A stretch of 39,186 bases of DNA from Deltaproteobacteria bacterium (GCA_005879805.1 VBKL01000087.1:1-39186); one strand, 5' to 3'. Positions 17,639-25,043 are shown, counted from the stretch's first letter. Translations and numbers: made by a program. Notes: generated from the sequence alone by a model not told the origin.

Positions 17639-18058
17639 TCATGCTTGTGTGGACTCGCTCGCCGCTCCGCTCGATTCGGCGGCCTTGCGACGGCCACGCC
17701 CGCGGCCTCCGGATGCCTTGCGGCCCCGGCGGCGCGGCTGCAAGGTGCCGGCCTTCTGCGCCCGATACCTCGCTCGGTAGTAGTGGGAGCGACAAAGTCC
17801 CTTGGCGAGGACGGGGCGCCCACAACCAGCCTCGCTGCAGATGGCCCGATCGCCGCCGCGCGCCCTGCGCCCGCCGCGCCCTCCTCCGGTACCCGCCCCG
17901 AGGCGCTTGGCGATGTCGGCGACGTTGATGCTGCTTTCCAAGGAGCGCTGCAGGCTCTCCGCGATGATCTGCCCGAGCTGGACGCCGAGCTGTTCGCCGA
18001 CGCCCTGCACCCAGGCTCCCATTCCTCCTCCGCTCCGTTGTCGCCGACGACGCGCCAT
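17639..18058 (-). CDS. Small basic protein with a C-x4-C-x9-C-x2-H zinc knuckle
   Basis: I do not recognise a named family. The ATG at 18058 has GGAGG four bases upstream; an in-frame ATG at 18073 lacks one. The N-terminus is basic (ARRRRQRSGGGMG), followed by an amphipathic helical region (about 20-55). A putative zinc-binding unit, CSEAGCGRPVLAKGLCRSH, lies at about 74-92. The C-terminus is Arg/Lys/Gly-rich (QPRRRGRKASGGRGRGRRKA), histone-tail-like. The makeup suggests nucleic-acid binding. It sits behind the best sigma70-like promoter in the window, with an overlapping palindrome, so it may be well expressed and controlled. The GltJ-like gene follows after 35 bp. Confidence 0.7.
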   Translation of the reverse strand: MARRRRQRSGGGMGAWVQGVGEQLGVQLGQIIAESLQRSLESSINVADIAKRLGAGTGGGRGGRRARGGDRAICSEAGCGRPVLAKGLCRSHYYRARYRAQKAGTLQPRRRGRKASGGRGRGRRKAAESSGAASESTQA

Positions 18059-18110
18059 CGATCCTCCAGACATCCGCGGTAAGGCCCGCGAGGTTTTGAA
18101 AGGTTATCGA

Positions 18111-18138
18111 ACCATAGCGTCCGACAATGAATTGTCAA
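18111..18138 (-). promoter_or_regulatory. Sigma70-type promoter of the small basic zinc-knuckle gene
   Basis: On the minus strand a perfect -35 box TTGACA (18133-18138) and a -10 box TATGGT (18111-18116) are 16 bases apart. The region is locally AT-rich in a genome that is otherwise strongly GC-rich. It lies 53 bases upstream of the ATG at 18058. Confidence 0.65.
18123..18136. promoter_or_regulatory. Palindromic operator candidate overlapping the -35 box
   Basis: GACAATGAATTGTC is a perfect 6-2-6 palindrome. It covers most of the -35 hexamer and half of the spacer, so a dimeric regulator bound here would block RNA polymerase. A shorter GGTT-N4-AACC palindrome sits just downstream (about 18102-18113), overlapping the -10 box. 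Confidence 0.5.
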
Positions 18139-18165
18139 GCAAGGACGAGCGGTGTTTTATTTCGG

Positions 18166-18666
18166 CTACACCCGGATGCCGCGTTCTTCGAGCTTTCGCA
18201 AGAGCGCTTCCAGCGCTCGCTCCTCCCGGCCAACCTCGAATCCGGCGACCTTCGCTCCGTCGAGAAGCGCAATGGCGAGCAGGACTGCGGAGAGCGCTTC
18301 GCGCTCGCGGCCCTCTTCCTCGAGCAGCGATTCGATTCCCTGCGACAGGTGGCGGAAGTCGCGGAAGCAGAAGGTCTGGGGCAGGTCGGGCAAGGGACCG
18401 GTGCTGGCGACGGACGGGGCGAAGGCGAACCCGACGTCGGCGAGCGCTACCTGACGGCCGTCGTGGAAGACGAGCACCAGATACGGCGCAGGACGTAGGG
18501 AGGTCCGACGGACGACGGCGTCGGCGAGATCCGACCAGCGCACCGCCAGGGACTTTCCCGTCGCGGCCTCGAACAGTTGCAAGCCCGAGCCGTCGTCGTC
18601 GGGCACCGCCGCGAAGAGACCCGGCTGCTCGCGCAGGAACGCCTCGACCTGCGCGCGCGGCGTCAC
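18166..18666 (-). CDS. Conserved-looking protein of unknown function, last gene of the ethylmalonyl-CoA-type operon
   Basis: This 166-residue soluble protein begins with GTG at 18666, ten bases after the ccr stop codon. I do not recognise its family. The N-terminal third has alternating strands (GLQLFEAATGKSLAVRWSDL; YLVLVFHDGRQVALADVGFAF), and the C-terminal half is helical and acidic, ending in a Glu/Arg-rich helix (EVGREERALEALLRKLEERG). There is no signal peptide or membrane segment. Its position suggests it is transcribed with ccr, but nothing ties it to the pathway chemically. Confidence 0.7.
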   Translation of the reverse strand: MTPRAQVEAFLREQPGLFAAVPDDDGSGLQLFEAATGKSLAVRWSDLADAVVRRTSLRPAPYLVLVFHDGRQVALADVGFAFAPSVASTGPLPDLPQTFCFRDFRHLSQGIESLLEEEGREREALSAVLLAIALLDGAKVAGFEVGREERALEALLRKLEERGIRV

Positions 18667-18676
18667 AACGCGGCTC

Positions 18677-19909
18677 CTACGCGGCCTTCTCGCCGGCGGC
18701 TTGCGAGAACGGCTTCTCGTCCGCGGCGCACTGGACGGCGATGCCGATCTTCCCTTTGTGCTGATTGGCGGCCATCAAGGCATGGGCCCGGGCCACCTCG
18801 AGGAAGGGAAACACCTGATCGAGCACGGGCCGGATCTTCCCCTCGTGGACGAGCTGGTTTGCGCGCTCCGCCTGGTAGGCATTGGCGAAATGCGAACCGA
18901 GGATCTGCTTCTGCCGCATCCACAGGTGCCGGACGTCGAACTCGAGGTTGAAGCCGGTAGTCGCGCCGCAGATGACGATCTTGCCGAATTTCTTGGCGAC
19001 GAAGACGCTGGTCGGGAAGGTCTCCTGTCCGACGTGCTCGAAAACGACGTCTACGTCCCTTCCCGCGGTGAGCTCGCGGATGCGTTTTCCAAACCGCTTG
19101 CAATCCTCCGAGCGCAGCCTCGACTGCTCGGGGGTTTCCGAGGGATGGTATGCGAGGTTGGGAAAATCCTTGCGATCGATCCATAGGCTCGCGCCCAGGG
19201 ATTGCAAGAGCGGCACCTTGTCCTTGCCGCCGATCACCGCGATGGGGTTTGCACCCAACATCTTGCAAATCTGCACAGCGAATACTCCCAATCCGCCCGC
19301 CGCGCCCCAGATGAGGACGTTGTCGCCGGCCGTCACCTCGGCCTGGTGCACCAGCATCCGATAGGCCGTGAAGTAAGTGAGGCCATAGCTTGCCGCAGGA
19401 AGCCATCCGAGGTTCTTCGGCTTCTTCAAGAGCTGCTGCGCCTGGACCTTGGTGAACTGGGCGAAGCTTCCCCAGCTGGTCTCGTAGCCCCAGATCTTCT
19501 GCTCCGAGCAGGCCATCGGGTCGAGGCCGTTGCACTCGGGGCACTGCCCGCAGCTCTGGTTGCAGTGGATGACGACGTGGTCGCCGACCCGCCAGCGCTT
19601 CACCTGCTCGCCGACCTTCCAGACGATCCCCGAGGCGTCGGAGCCGGCGATGTGGAACGGCTCGCCGTGCATCTTGAAGACGCTGACCGGCTTGCCGCGC
19701 GCAGCCCACACCCCGTTGAAGTTGACGCCGGCCGCCATCACCAGGACGAGCGCGTCGTTGGGTCCGACCGGAGGGAGATCCACTTCCTCGATCTGCATCG
19801 CGGCGAGGGGATCGCCCTCGCGGCCCGGCCGGATGACGCTCGCGAGCATCTTGCGAGGAAGCACGCCGGGCTCGGGCGGAACTTCGCCTAGGGGAAGGAC
19901 CTCGCTCAT
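18677..19909 (-). CDS. ccr: Crotonyl-CoA carboxylase/reductase
   Basis: Ccr reduces crotonyl-CoA with NADPH and adds CO2 to give ethylmalonyl-CoA, the committing step of the ethylmalonyl-CoA pathway. The 410-residue protein is a medium-chain dehydrogenase/reductase with the nucleotide loop GAAGGLGVFAVQ. The residues reported to hold CO2 in carboxylating members appear to be conserved: asparagine in GVNFNGVWA (63-65), glutamate in IWGYETSWG, and histidine in LGSHFAN. It carries the cysteine cluster CNQSCGQCPECNGLDPMAC. These features favour a true carboxylase over a simple enoyl reductase. The ATG overlaps the epimerase-fusion stop by 4 bp. Confidence 0.93.
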   Translation of the reverse strand: MSEVLPLGEVPPEPGVLPRKMLASVIRPGREGDPLAAMQIEEVDLPPVGPNDALVLVMAAGVNFNGVWAARGKPVSVFKMHGEPFHIAGSDASGIVWKVGEQVKRWRVGDHVVIHCNQSCGQCPECNGLDPMACSEQKIWGYETSWGSFAQFTKVQAQQLLKKPKNLGWLPAASYGLTYFTAYRMLVHQAEVTAGDNVLIWGAAGGLGVFAVQICKMLGANPIAVIGGKDKVPLLQSLGASLWIDRKDFPNLAYHPSETPEQSRLRSEDCKRFGKRIRELTAGRDVDVVFEHVGQETFPTSVFVAKKFGKIVICGATTGFNLEFDVRHLWMRQKQILGSHFANAYQAERANQLVHEGKIRPVLDQVFPFLEVARAHALMAANQHKGKIGIAVQCAADEKPFSQAAGEKAA

Positions 19910-20811
19910 CGCTCACCTCCCGGCGCCTCTGGGCCGGAGTCCTCGTGCGCCTCGACCAGCTCGAGCAGCGTCCCGCCGAATGCCTTCGGATGCAGGAACG
20001 CCACCTTGTGTCCGCGAGCTCCCGGACGGGAGACCTTGTCGATCAAAGGAACGCCTCTGGCGTCGAGGCGTCGCAACAGGCCGTCGATGTCTCGGACGCG
20101 GAGCGCCAGATGATGGAGGGCGTCGCCGCGCTTCTCGAGGAACTTCGTGAGGCCTGGGTTCCCACCGAGCGATTTTTCCGGCGAGACGAGCTCCAGCGAA
20201 GCGCCGTTCGGGAAGTCGAAGAAGGCCGCGCTGACTTTCTGCGCCGCGACCATCTCGCGGTGCGCGCACGTCTGCCCGAGAAGCTCCTCGATGAGCGCGA
20301 TCGAGGCGCCCATGTCGTTCACGCAGATGGCGGTGTGGTCGAGCCGGGTGGCGGGAATGCCGGGCGCCTTCGCGGGCTCTCGCCCGGGGGGCGCCACCGA
20401 CGATCCGCGGCTTCGGTTGTTCTCGCCGCTCGCCAACTTGCGAACGGTATCCACGACGTCGCCCAGGGGCGACTCCGGTCCGAACACCGCCGCGACGCCA
20501 ACCGCCTCCAGCTTTGCCTTGTCCGCGGCCGGGATGATCCCTCCCACCACGACCGGGATGTCTGCCTCGCGGCGGCGTAGTTCTTCCTGGAGCCTCCGGC
20601 AGATCGATTCGTGGGCGCCCGAGAGAATGGAGAGGCCGATCACGTCCACGTCTTCCTGCACGGCGGCGGCGGCGATGGCGGGAACGGTCGCGCGCAGGCC
20701 GGTGTAGACGACTTCCATCCCCGCATCGCGCAGCGCCGCGGCGATCACGCGCGCGCCGCGGTCGTGGCCGTCGAGGCCCGGCTTTCCCACCAGCACGCGG
20801 ATGCGTTCCAT
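19906..20811 (-). CDS. Cobalamin-binding domain fused to ethylmalonyl/methylmalonyl-CoA epimerase
   Basis: The 301-residue protein has two domains. Residues 1 to about 130 are the B12-binding subunit of acyl-CoA mutases: DGHDRG (DxHxxG, D14-H16-G19) supplies the cobalt ligand, followed by GLSILSG and VVGG. After a 25-residue basic/Pro linker, residues of about 155-290 form a glyoxalase/VOC domain with the epimerase pattern LDHTAICVND, ALHHLALRV and LLELVEAH, whose His and Glu residues bind the metal. One chain thus joins the mutase's cofactor domain and the enzyme that supplies the right substrate epimer. It starts 3 bp after the mutase stop and overlaps ccr by 4 bp. Normally these are separate proteins. 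Confidence 0.9.
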   Translation of the reverse strand: MERIRVLVGKPGLDGHDRGARVIAAALRDAGMEVVYTGLRATVPAIAAAAVQEDVDVIGLSILSGAHESICRRLQEELRRREADIPVVVGGIIPAADKAKLEAVGVAAVFGPESPLGDVVDTVRKLASGENNRSRGSSVAPPGREPAKAPGIPATRLDHTAICVNDMGASIALIEELLGQTCAHREMVAAQKVSAAFFDFPNGASLELVSPEKSLGGNPGLTKFLEKRGDALHHLALRVRDIDGLLRRLDARGVPLIDKVSRPGARGHKVAFLHPKAFGGTLLELVEAHEDSGPEAPGGER

Positions 20812-20814
20812 CGG

Positions 20815-21396
20815 CTAGAACCTCGTCGGGGGCTGGTAGTCGCCGAATCTTTCGCGCAAGACGGAGGCGATCTCGCCCAGGGTACAGTAGGCAGAGGCCG
20901 CCTCGCGCACGTACGGCTGGAGATTGTCCGGACCGGCCGCCGCTTGCGAAAGCCGGTCGAGCGCCGCGCGCGCCTGCGCGGAGTCGCGCTCACGGCGCAC
21001 CCGCGCGACACGGGCCTGCGCTTCCTGCGCGGCCCTGGGATCGGCCGCGGTGAGCTCCAGATCCGGCTCCGCATGGGCCTCGCCCACGGTAGCGAACTTG
21101 TTCACGCCCACCACCGGAACCTCGCCGTTCTCCACCGCGCGCTGGTGCTCGTAGGCGCGCTGCGCGATCCGGTGCTGGATGTAGCCCTGGCGCAGGCACT
21201 CGACCATCCCGCCGCGCGACTCGATCTCGCCCAGTACGCCCTCGATGGCCTTCTCCATCTCGTCGGTAAGCGCCTCGACGAAGTAGCTGCCGCCGAGCGG
21301 GTCGGCGGTCTGCGCCACCTCGGTCTCGTAAGCCACGATCTGCTGCACCCGCAGCGCGGTGCGGGCGGATAGCTCGGTGGGAATGGCGAACGCCTC
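20815..21396 (-). pseudogene. Acyl-CoA mutase large subunit, C-terminal remnant
   Basis: This frame resumes in the family pattern EAFAIPTELSARTALRVQQIVAYETEVAQTADPLGGSYFVE, which is the C-terminal part of the TIM-barrel subunit of methylmalonyl/isobutyryl/ethylmalonyl-CoA mutases. About 193 codons remain, up to the natural end just before the B12-epimerase gene. It is not in frame with the N-terminal part and has no ATG near its beginning; the first usable start is a GTG at about 21348. It would need reinitiation or a frameshift to be made. The B12-binding domain is on the next gene, as in two-subunit mutases. Confidence 0.85.
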
Positions 21397-22168
21397 AGAA
21401 GTTCGTGTACGTGTAGAAGAAGAACGACAGCCGCGGCGCGAACCGGTCGGGCGGAAGGCCGCGGCGGATCAATTCCTCGACATAGGCCTTGCCGGCCGCG
21501 AGCGTATAGGCGGCTTCCTCGGCGGGCGTCGCGCCGGCGTCGCGGTAATGGGACGCGATGCTGATCGGATTGAAGCGCGGAAGCCGCGCGACCGTGTCCT
21601 CGATGAGATCGCAAGCGAGCCGCATCGAGGCATCGATGGGAAACAGCCAGGCCCCGCGCGCTCCGAACTCCTTCAATAGATCGTTTTGCACGGTGCCGCT
21701 GATCCGCTCGGCCGCAACGCCCTGGCGCTTCGCCGCCTCCTCGTAGAAGGCGAGGAGGATGGGCGCGGTCGCGTTGATGGTCATCGAGGTAGAAACCTCG
21801 CCCAGCGGTATCTTGTCGAACAGATCTTCCATATCGGCGAGCGAGCCGATCGAGACTCCTACCTTCCCGACCTCGCCCTCGGCCTCGGGATCATCGGCAT
21901 CGAGACCGAGCTGGGTCGGCAAATCGAGGGCCAACGACAGCCCCGTCTGCCCTTGCTCGAGCAGGTAGCGGAAGCGGCGATTCGTCTCGGCGGGAGTACC
22001 GAAGCCGGCGTACTGCCGCATCGTCCAGAGTTTCCCGCGGTACATGCTCTTGTGGATGCCGCGGGTATAGGGGAACTCTCCCGGAGCGGGGATGGCGCTC
22101 TTCACGTCCTCGGGTCCGTAGACGGGCTTGACCCCGATTCCGCTCCTCGTCTGGAAGGGGGCGCTCAC
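21395..22168 (-). pseudogene. Acyl-CoA mutase large subunit, N-terminal part, interrupted
   Basis: The GTG at 22168 overlaps the upstream MaoC stop (GTGA) and opens a 257-codon frame typical of B12-dependent acyl-CoA mutase large subunits: LWTMRQYAGFGTPAETN, GQTGLSLALDLPTQLG, STSMTINATAPILLAFY, GTVQNDLLKEF and FAPRLSFFFYTYTNF. It ends in TGA at 21395, where the family continues with about 75 more residues, among them the RAARRLWA and SLTAQQP segments, before EAFAIPTE. So roughly 225 bases are missing and the frame is shifted. The active-site loop reads ISIASHYRDAG where ISGYHIREAG is usual, one residue shorter. Whether it acts on ethyl- or methylmalonyl-CoA cannot be told. Confidence 0.85.
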
Positions 22169-22701
22169 GGCCGGTGTGCCTTCTTGAGGATGACGAGCTC
22201 GCGCGTGATCTCCAGCACCACTTCGCCGCGCTGGTTGAGGCCGCGCAGGAGGAACTTGACGACGCCCGCCTTGCCGGGCCCGAGGCCAGGCGCCGGCGCC
22301 CCGCAGCGCGCGATGCGCGGATCGTCCTCGGACTTCGCCAGCACGGTGCTCTCGGCGAAGAGCGTGTCGCCGGCGAAGACGGGGTTCAGGTGCCGGCCCT
22401 CGTCGTAGCTGAGGATGCAGACCGCGTTCTCCTCGGTCTCCTCGGAGGCGAGGCCTGCGACGAAAGCGAAGACGATGCCGCCGTACACCACGCGCCGGCC
22501 GCCGAAGGTCGTGTCCGGCGAATCGATGCACATCTTCTGGTTGAAATGGAGCTGGGCGGTGTTGAGGACGAAGTTCGTCCACAGCATGTGCTCGCCGTCG
22601 GAGATGGTCCGGCCGCGCGGGTGCACGATGGTTTCACCGATCGTGAAGTCCTCGTAGAGGTTGTCGTCGCGGGTGAAGCGATGTTCCATGGCGGCGCTCA
22701 T
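22165..22701 (-). CDS. MaoC-type hot-dog hydratase, first of two (mesaconyl-CoA hydratase-like)
   Basis: The 178-residue protein is a single hot-dog domain of the MaoC class: LYEDFTIGETIVHPRGRTISDGEHMLWTNFV at the N-terminus, then DTTFGGRRVVYGGIVFAFVAGLASEETEEN, and LNQRGEVVLEITRELVI at the end. Mesaconyl-CoA hydratase of the ethylmalonyl-CoA pathway is built from two such domains in one chain; here two single-domain genes flank the dehydrogenase, so they may pair. It overlaps both neighbours by 4 bp. The exact substrate is inferred from context. Confidence 0.84.
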   Translation of the reverse strand: MSAAMEHRFTRDDNLYEDFTIGETIVHPRGRTISDGEHMLWTNFVLNTAQLHFNQKMCIDSPDTTFGGRRVVYGGIVFAFVAGLASEETEENAVCILSYDEGRHLNPVFAGDTLFAESTVLAKSEDDPRIARCGAPAPGLGPGKAGVVKFLLRGLNQRGEVVLEITRELVILKKAHRP

Positions 22702-23882
22702 CGCTCGAGGAGCCTCTTGGCAATGACTTCATACTGGATCTCGCTCGTGCCCTCGAAGATGCGGAACACCCGCGCGTCCCTCCAGTAGCGCTGGGCGGGG
22801 AACTCGCGCGAGTAGCCGTACCCGCCGAAGACCTGCATCGCCTCGCTCGTCACGTGCTCGACCATCTCCGCGCAAAAGGCTTTCGCCATGCCGGCCTCCA
22901 GATCGCAGCGCTTGCCGGTGTCCTTCATCCGGCACGCATGGTAGGTGAGCTGCCGTCCCGCCTCCACCTGCGTCGCCATCTGCGCGAGCTTGTGGCGGAT
23001 GACCTGGAACTCTCCGATGGTCTTGCCGAACTGGGTGCGCTCGCCCGCGTACTTGAGCGCCGCCTCCAGCGCGGCCTGCGCGACGCCAACCGCTCGCGCT
23101 GCCGTCTGGATGCGCGCGATCTCGTAGGTCGACATCAGCTGGTAGAAGCCTTTCCCGGTCGCGCCGCCGAGGAGGTTTTCCGCCGGGACCTCGTAGCCGT
23201 CGAACTGCAGCGAGTAGGAATTCATCCCCTTGTAGCCGATGGTCGGGATGGGGCTTCCCGCGAGCTGCGGTGGATGGAACTTGTCGCCGGGCGTCTTGGG
23301 GACGAGCAGGATGGAAAGGCGGTCGTGCTTGCGCGCGGCCTGCGGGTCGGTGACGACGGTGGTGCAGAGGATGTGCGCCTTGTTGGCCCAGGTGCACCAG
23401 GTCTTCTCGCCGGTGACGAGGTACTTGTCGCCCTGCTTGACGGCGCGGCACTTGATTCCGGCGGAATCGCTGCCCGCGTCGGGCTCTGTGAAAGCGGCAG
23501 CGGGGAGGATCTCTCCCGTGCAGAGGCCGGGCAGGAAACGCTTCTTCTGCTCGTCCGTCCCGTTCGCTTCCACGAGCGAGGCGGTGATGATCATGCGGGT
23601 CATCACCGAACCGACCGACAGCCAGGCCTTGGAAAGCTCCTCGGTGGCGATGGCCATCGAGAGCGTGTCGAGCCCGCTCCCGCCGTAGTCCTCGGAGAAG
23701 ATGAGCCCGAAGTAGCCCAGCTCGGCCATCTTCTTGATGATGGGCATCGGGATCTCGGCGGCCTGGTTGTCGAGCTCGCTCGCGATCGGGACGACTTCGG
23801 CGTTGGCGAAGTCGCGGACCGATTCCCGGATTGCCACATGCTCTTCGGTAAGCCCGCCCGCGGAGGGATTCGCGACCGGCAT
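22698..23882 (-). CDS. Acyl-CoA dehydrogenase, possibly (2S)-methylsuccinyl-CoA dehydrogenase
   Basis: The ATG at 23882 overlaps the upstream MaoC stop (ATGA), giving 394 residues of the standard acyl-CoA dehydrogenase length. FAD- and substrate-binding motifs are clear: AAAFTEPDAGSDSAGIK, TGEKTWCTWANKAHIL, ERTQFGKTIGEFQ, MQVFGGYGYSREFP and FRIFEGTSEIQYEVI, the last containing the catalytic-base glutamate. In the ethylmalonyl-CoA pathway this position is filled by methylsuccinyl-CoA dehydrogenase, which is usually about 550 residues with an N-terminal extension lacking here. A butyryl/isobutyryl-type substrate is therefore equally possible; the operon context favours the pathway enzyme. Confidence 0.86.
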   Translation of the reverse strand: MPVANPSAGGLTEEHVAIRESVRDFANAEVVPIASELDNQAAEIPMPIIKKMAELGYFGLIFSEDYGGSGLDTLSMAIATEELSKAWLSVGSVMTRMIITASLVEANGTDEQKKRFLPGLCTGEILPAAAFTEPDAGSDSAGIKCRAVKQGDKYLVTGEKTWCTWANKAHILCTTVVTDPQAARKHDRLSILLVPKTPGDKFHPPQLAGSPIPTIGYKGMNSYSLQFDGYEVPAENLLGGATGKGFYQLMSTYEIARIQTAARAVGVAQAALEAALKYAGERTQFGKTIGEFQVIRHKLAQMATQVEAGRQLTYHACRMKDTGKRCDLEAGMAKAFCAEMVEHVTSEAMQVFGGYGYSREFPAQRYWRDARVFRIFEGTSEIQYEVIAKRLLER

Positions 23883-24388
23883 CAGAGGCCTCCGTAGGCG
23901 GAGCGCTTCTTCACGAGGATGCGGCGCTCGTAGACGCACACCTCCTCGCCGCGCTGGTTCTTGCCAGTCGTGCGCACGTGCACGATGCCGCGATCGGGCT
24001 TGCTCGCGCTCTCGCGCTTGTCGAGCACCTCGCTCGTCGCGACCAGGGTGTCGCCCGGATAGGTGAAGCGGGGAAAGCGCAGGTTCCAGTAGCCGAGATG
24101 CGCCAGGGCCTGCTCGGAGAGGTCCTCGACCGTCATCCCGAAGACGACGTTCATGACGAGCAGCGGATGGGCGGGCACCGCCGGATGTCCCATCCGCTCG
24201 GCGTGGAGCTTGTTGAAGTAGAGCGGGACCGCGTTCATCGTCGCCGTGGCGAAGAGCTGGCATTCGCCATCGGTCAGGGTCCGGCCCCAGTGATGGGGAT
24301 ACACGGCTCCCATCTCGAAGTCTTCGTAGTACCGGCCGCGCCTGATGAGCCGACGCGGCCCGGCGGGAGCGCTCGCCTGCTCGGGCAT
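23882..24388 (-). CDS. MaoC-type hot-dog hydratase, second of two (mesaconyl-CoA hydratase-like)
   Basis: The 168-residue protein starts at ATG 24388 and matches MaoC hydratases: YYEDFEMGAVYPHHWGRTLTDGECQLFATATMN, PLLVMNVVFGMTVEDLSEQA, and GKNQRGEEVCVYERRILV. It is clearly related to the other MaoC protein in the operon but not a recent copy. It is the first gene of the operon, so the promoter should lie in the 214 bp between it and the parvulin gene. A longer start at 24481 would cover a stretch with no family likeness. Confidence 0.84.
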   Translation of the reverse strand: MPEQASAPAGPRRLIRRGRYYEDFEMGAVYPHHWGRTLTDGECQLFATATMNAVPLYFNKLHAERMGHPAVPAHPLLVMNVVFGMTVEDLSEQALAHLGYWNLRFPRFTYPGDTLVATSEVLDKRESASKPDRGIVHVRTTGKNQRGEEVCVYERRILVKKRSAYGGL

Positions 24389-24534
24389 CGTCCAAGGGTC
24401 ATGCTTCCGCTGCGCCGGGTCAAGGGGGCATGCCGCGCTGCGGCGCCGAGTGTACGTGGGGGTCCGCAGACCGTTTGCCATTCGGCGGGTCAGGGCGGGG
24501 AGTTAGGCCGGGTGTGTGACCACCGTCATGCATC

Positions 24535-24579
24535 TTTTGCGCGGGGCCGGGACCGGCGATTACCGAACATTTTGCGCGG
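24535..24579. promoter_or_regulatory. Direct repeats upstream of the ethylmalonyl-CoA-type operon
   Basis: TTTTGCGCGG occurs at 24535-24544 and again at 24570-24579, 35 bp apart start to start. These are among the most AT-rich decamers in this 214-bp gap, which must hold the promoter of the minus-strand operon. The spacing is about 3.3 helical turns, so two bound copies of a regulator would not be exactly in phase. No convincing -35/-10 pair was found. Confidence 0.4.
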
Positions 24580-24602
24580 TTCCGGTTGTGGGCACGCCGC
24601 CG

Positions 24603-25043
24603 TCACTTCACCCGCTTCACCACGTGCAGACCGAACTGCGTCTTCACGATCCCGCACTCTCCCGGCTTGAGCCGGAGCGCCAGATCCACGAATCCCTGCG
24701 CCATGCGCGAGTCGGGCTTCACCGTGTAGACCATGCCGTTGGACGCGCTCCCCGGATCTTCCGAGTACTGCTGCATCATCGGCTCGAAGGGCTGCCCGGC
24801 GTTGCAGCGGGCAAGGAGTGTCGAAGCGAGCTGCTCCGCGTCGGTCTGGGTGCGGTTCTGCGCCCGGGGGTCGAGGGGCAGCTTCATGCTGCGGTAGCTC
24901 GTTTCGAGCGAGGACCAGCCGAGGAGGACGTGCTGCACTTCGGACAGGTCGGTCTGGGTGTTTCGTCCGAGCACGTCGCCGGATTCGACCGGCTTGCCGG
25001 AAGCGCAGGCTGCGAGGAGGAAACAGGCAGCGAGGGTTCGCAT
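24603..25043 (-). CDS. Small parvulin-type peptidyl-prolyl isomerase lipoprotein
   Basis: The 146-residue protein begins MRTLAACFLLAACASG with a lipobox LAAC, so it is an anchored lipoprotein. The body is one parvulin (rotamase) domain: VQHVLLGWSSL, SEDPGSASNGMVYTV, VDLALRLKPGECGIVKTQFGLHVVKRVK. Parvulins isomerise X-Pro bonds and help fold envelope proteins. Usual helical chaperone segments are absent, so it is a minimal enzyme. Its stop lies 214 bp upstream of the MaoC start on the same strand; its own promoter is shared divergently with the gene at 25111. Confidence 0.86.
   Translation of the reverse strand: MRTLAACFLLAACASGKPVESGDVLGRNTQTDLSEVQHVLLGWSSLETSYRSMKLPLDPRAQNRTQTDAEQLASTLLARCNAGQPFEPMMQQYSEDPGSASNGMVYTVKPDSRMAQGFVDLALRLKPGECGIVKTQFGLHVVKRVK

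Noticed and set aside
17639-18073. Upstream ATG at 18073 for the zinc-knuckle gene
   Set aside because: The ATG at 18058 has GGAGG at the right distance, while the upstream one has no ribosome site; its five extra codons include the GGAGG itself.
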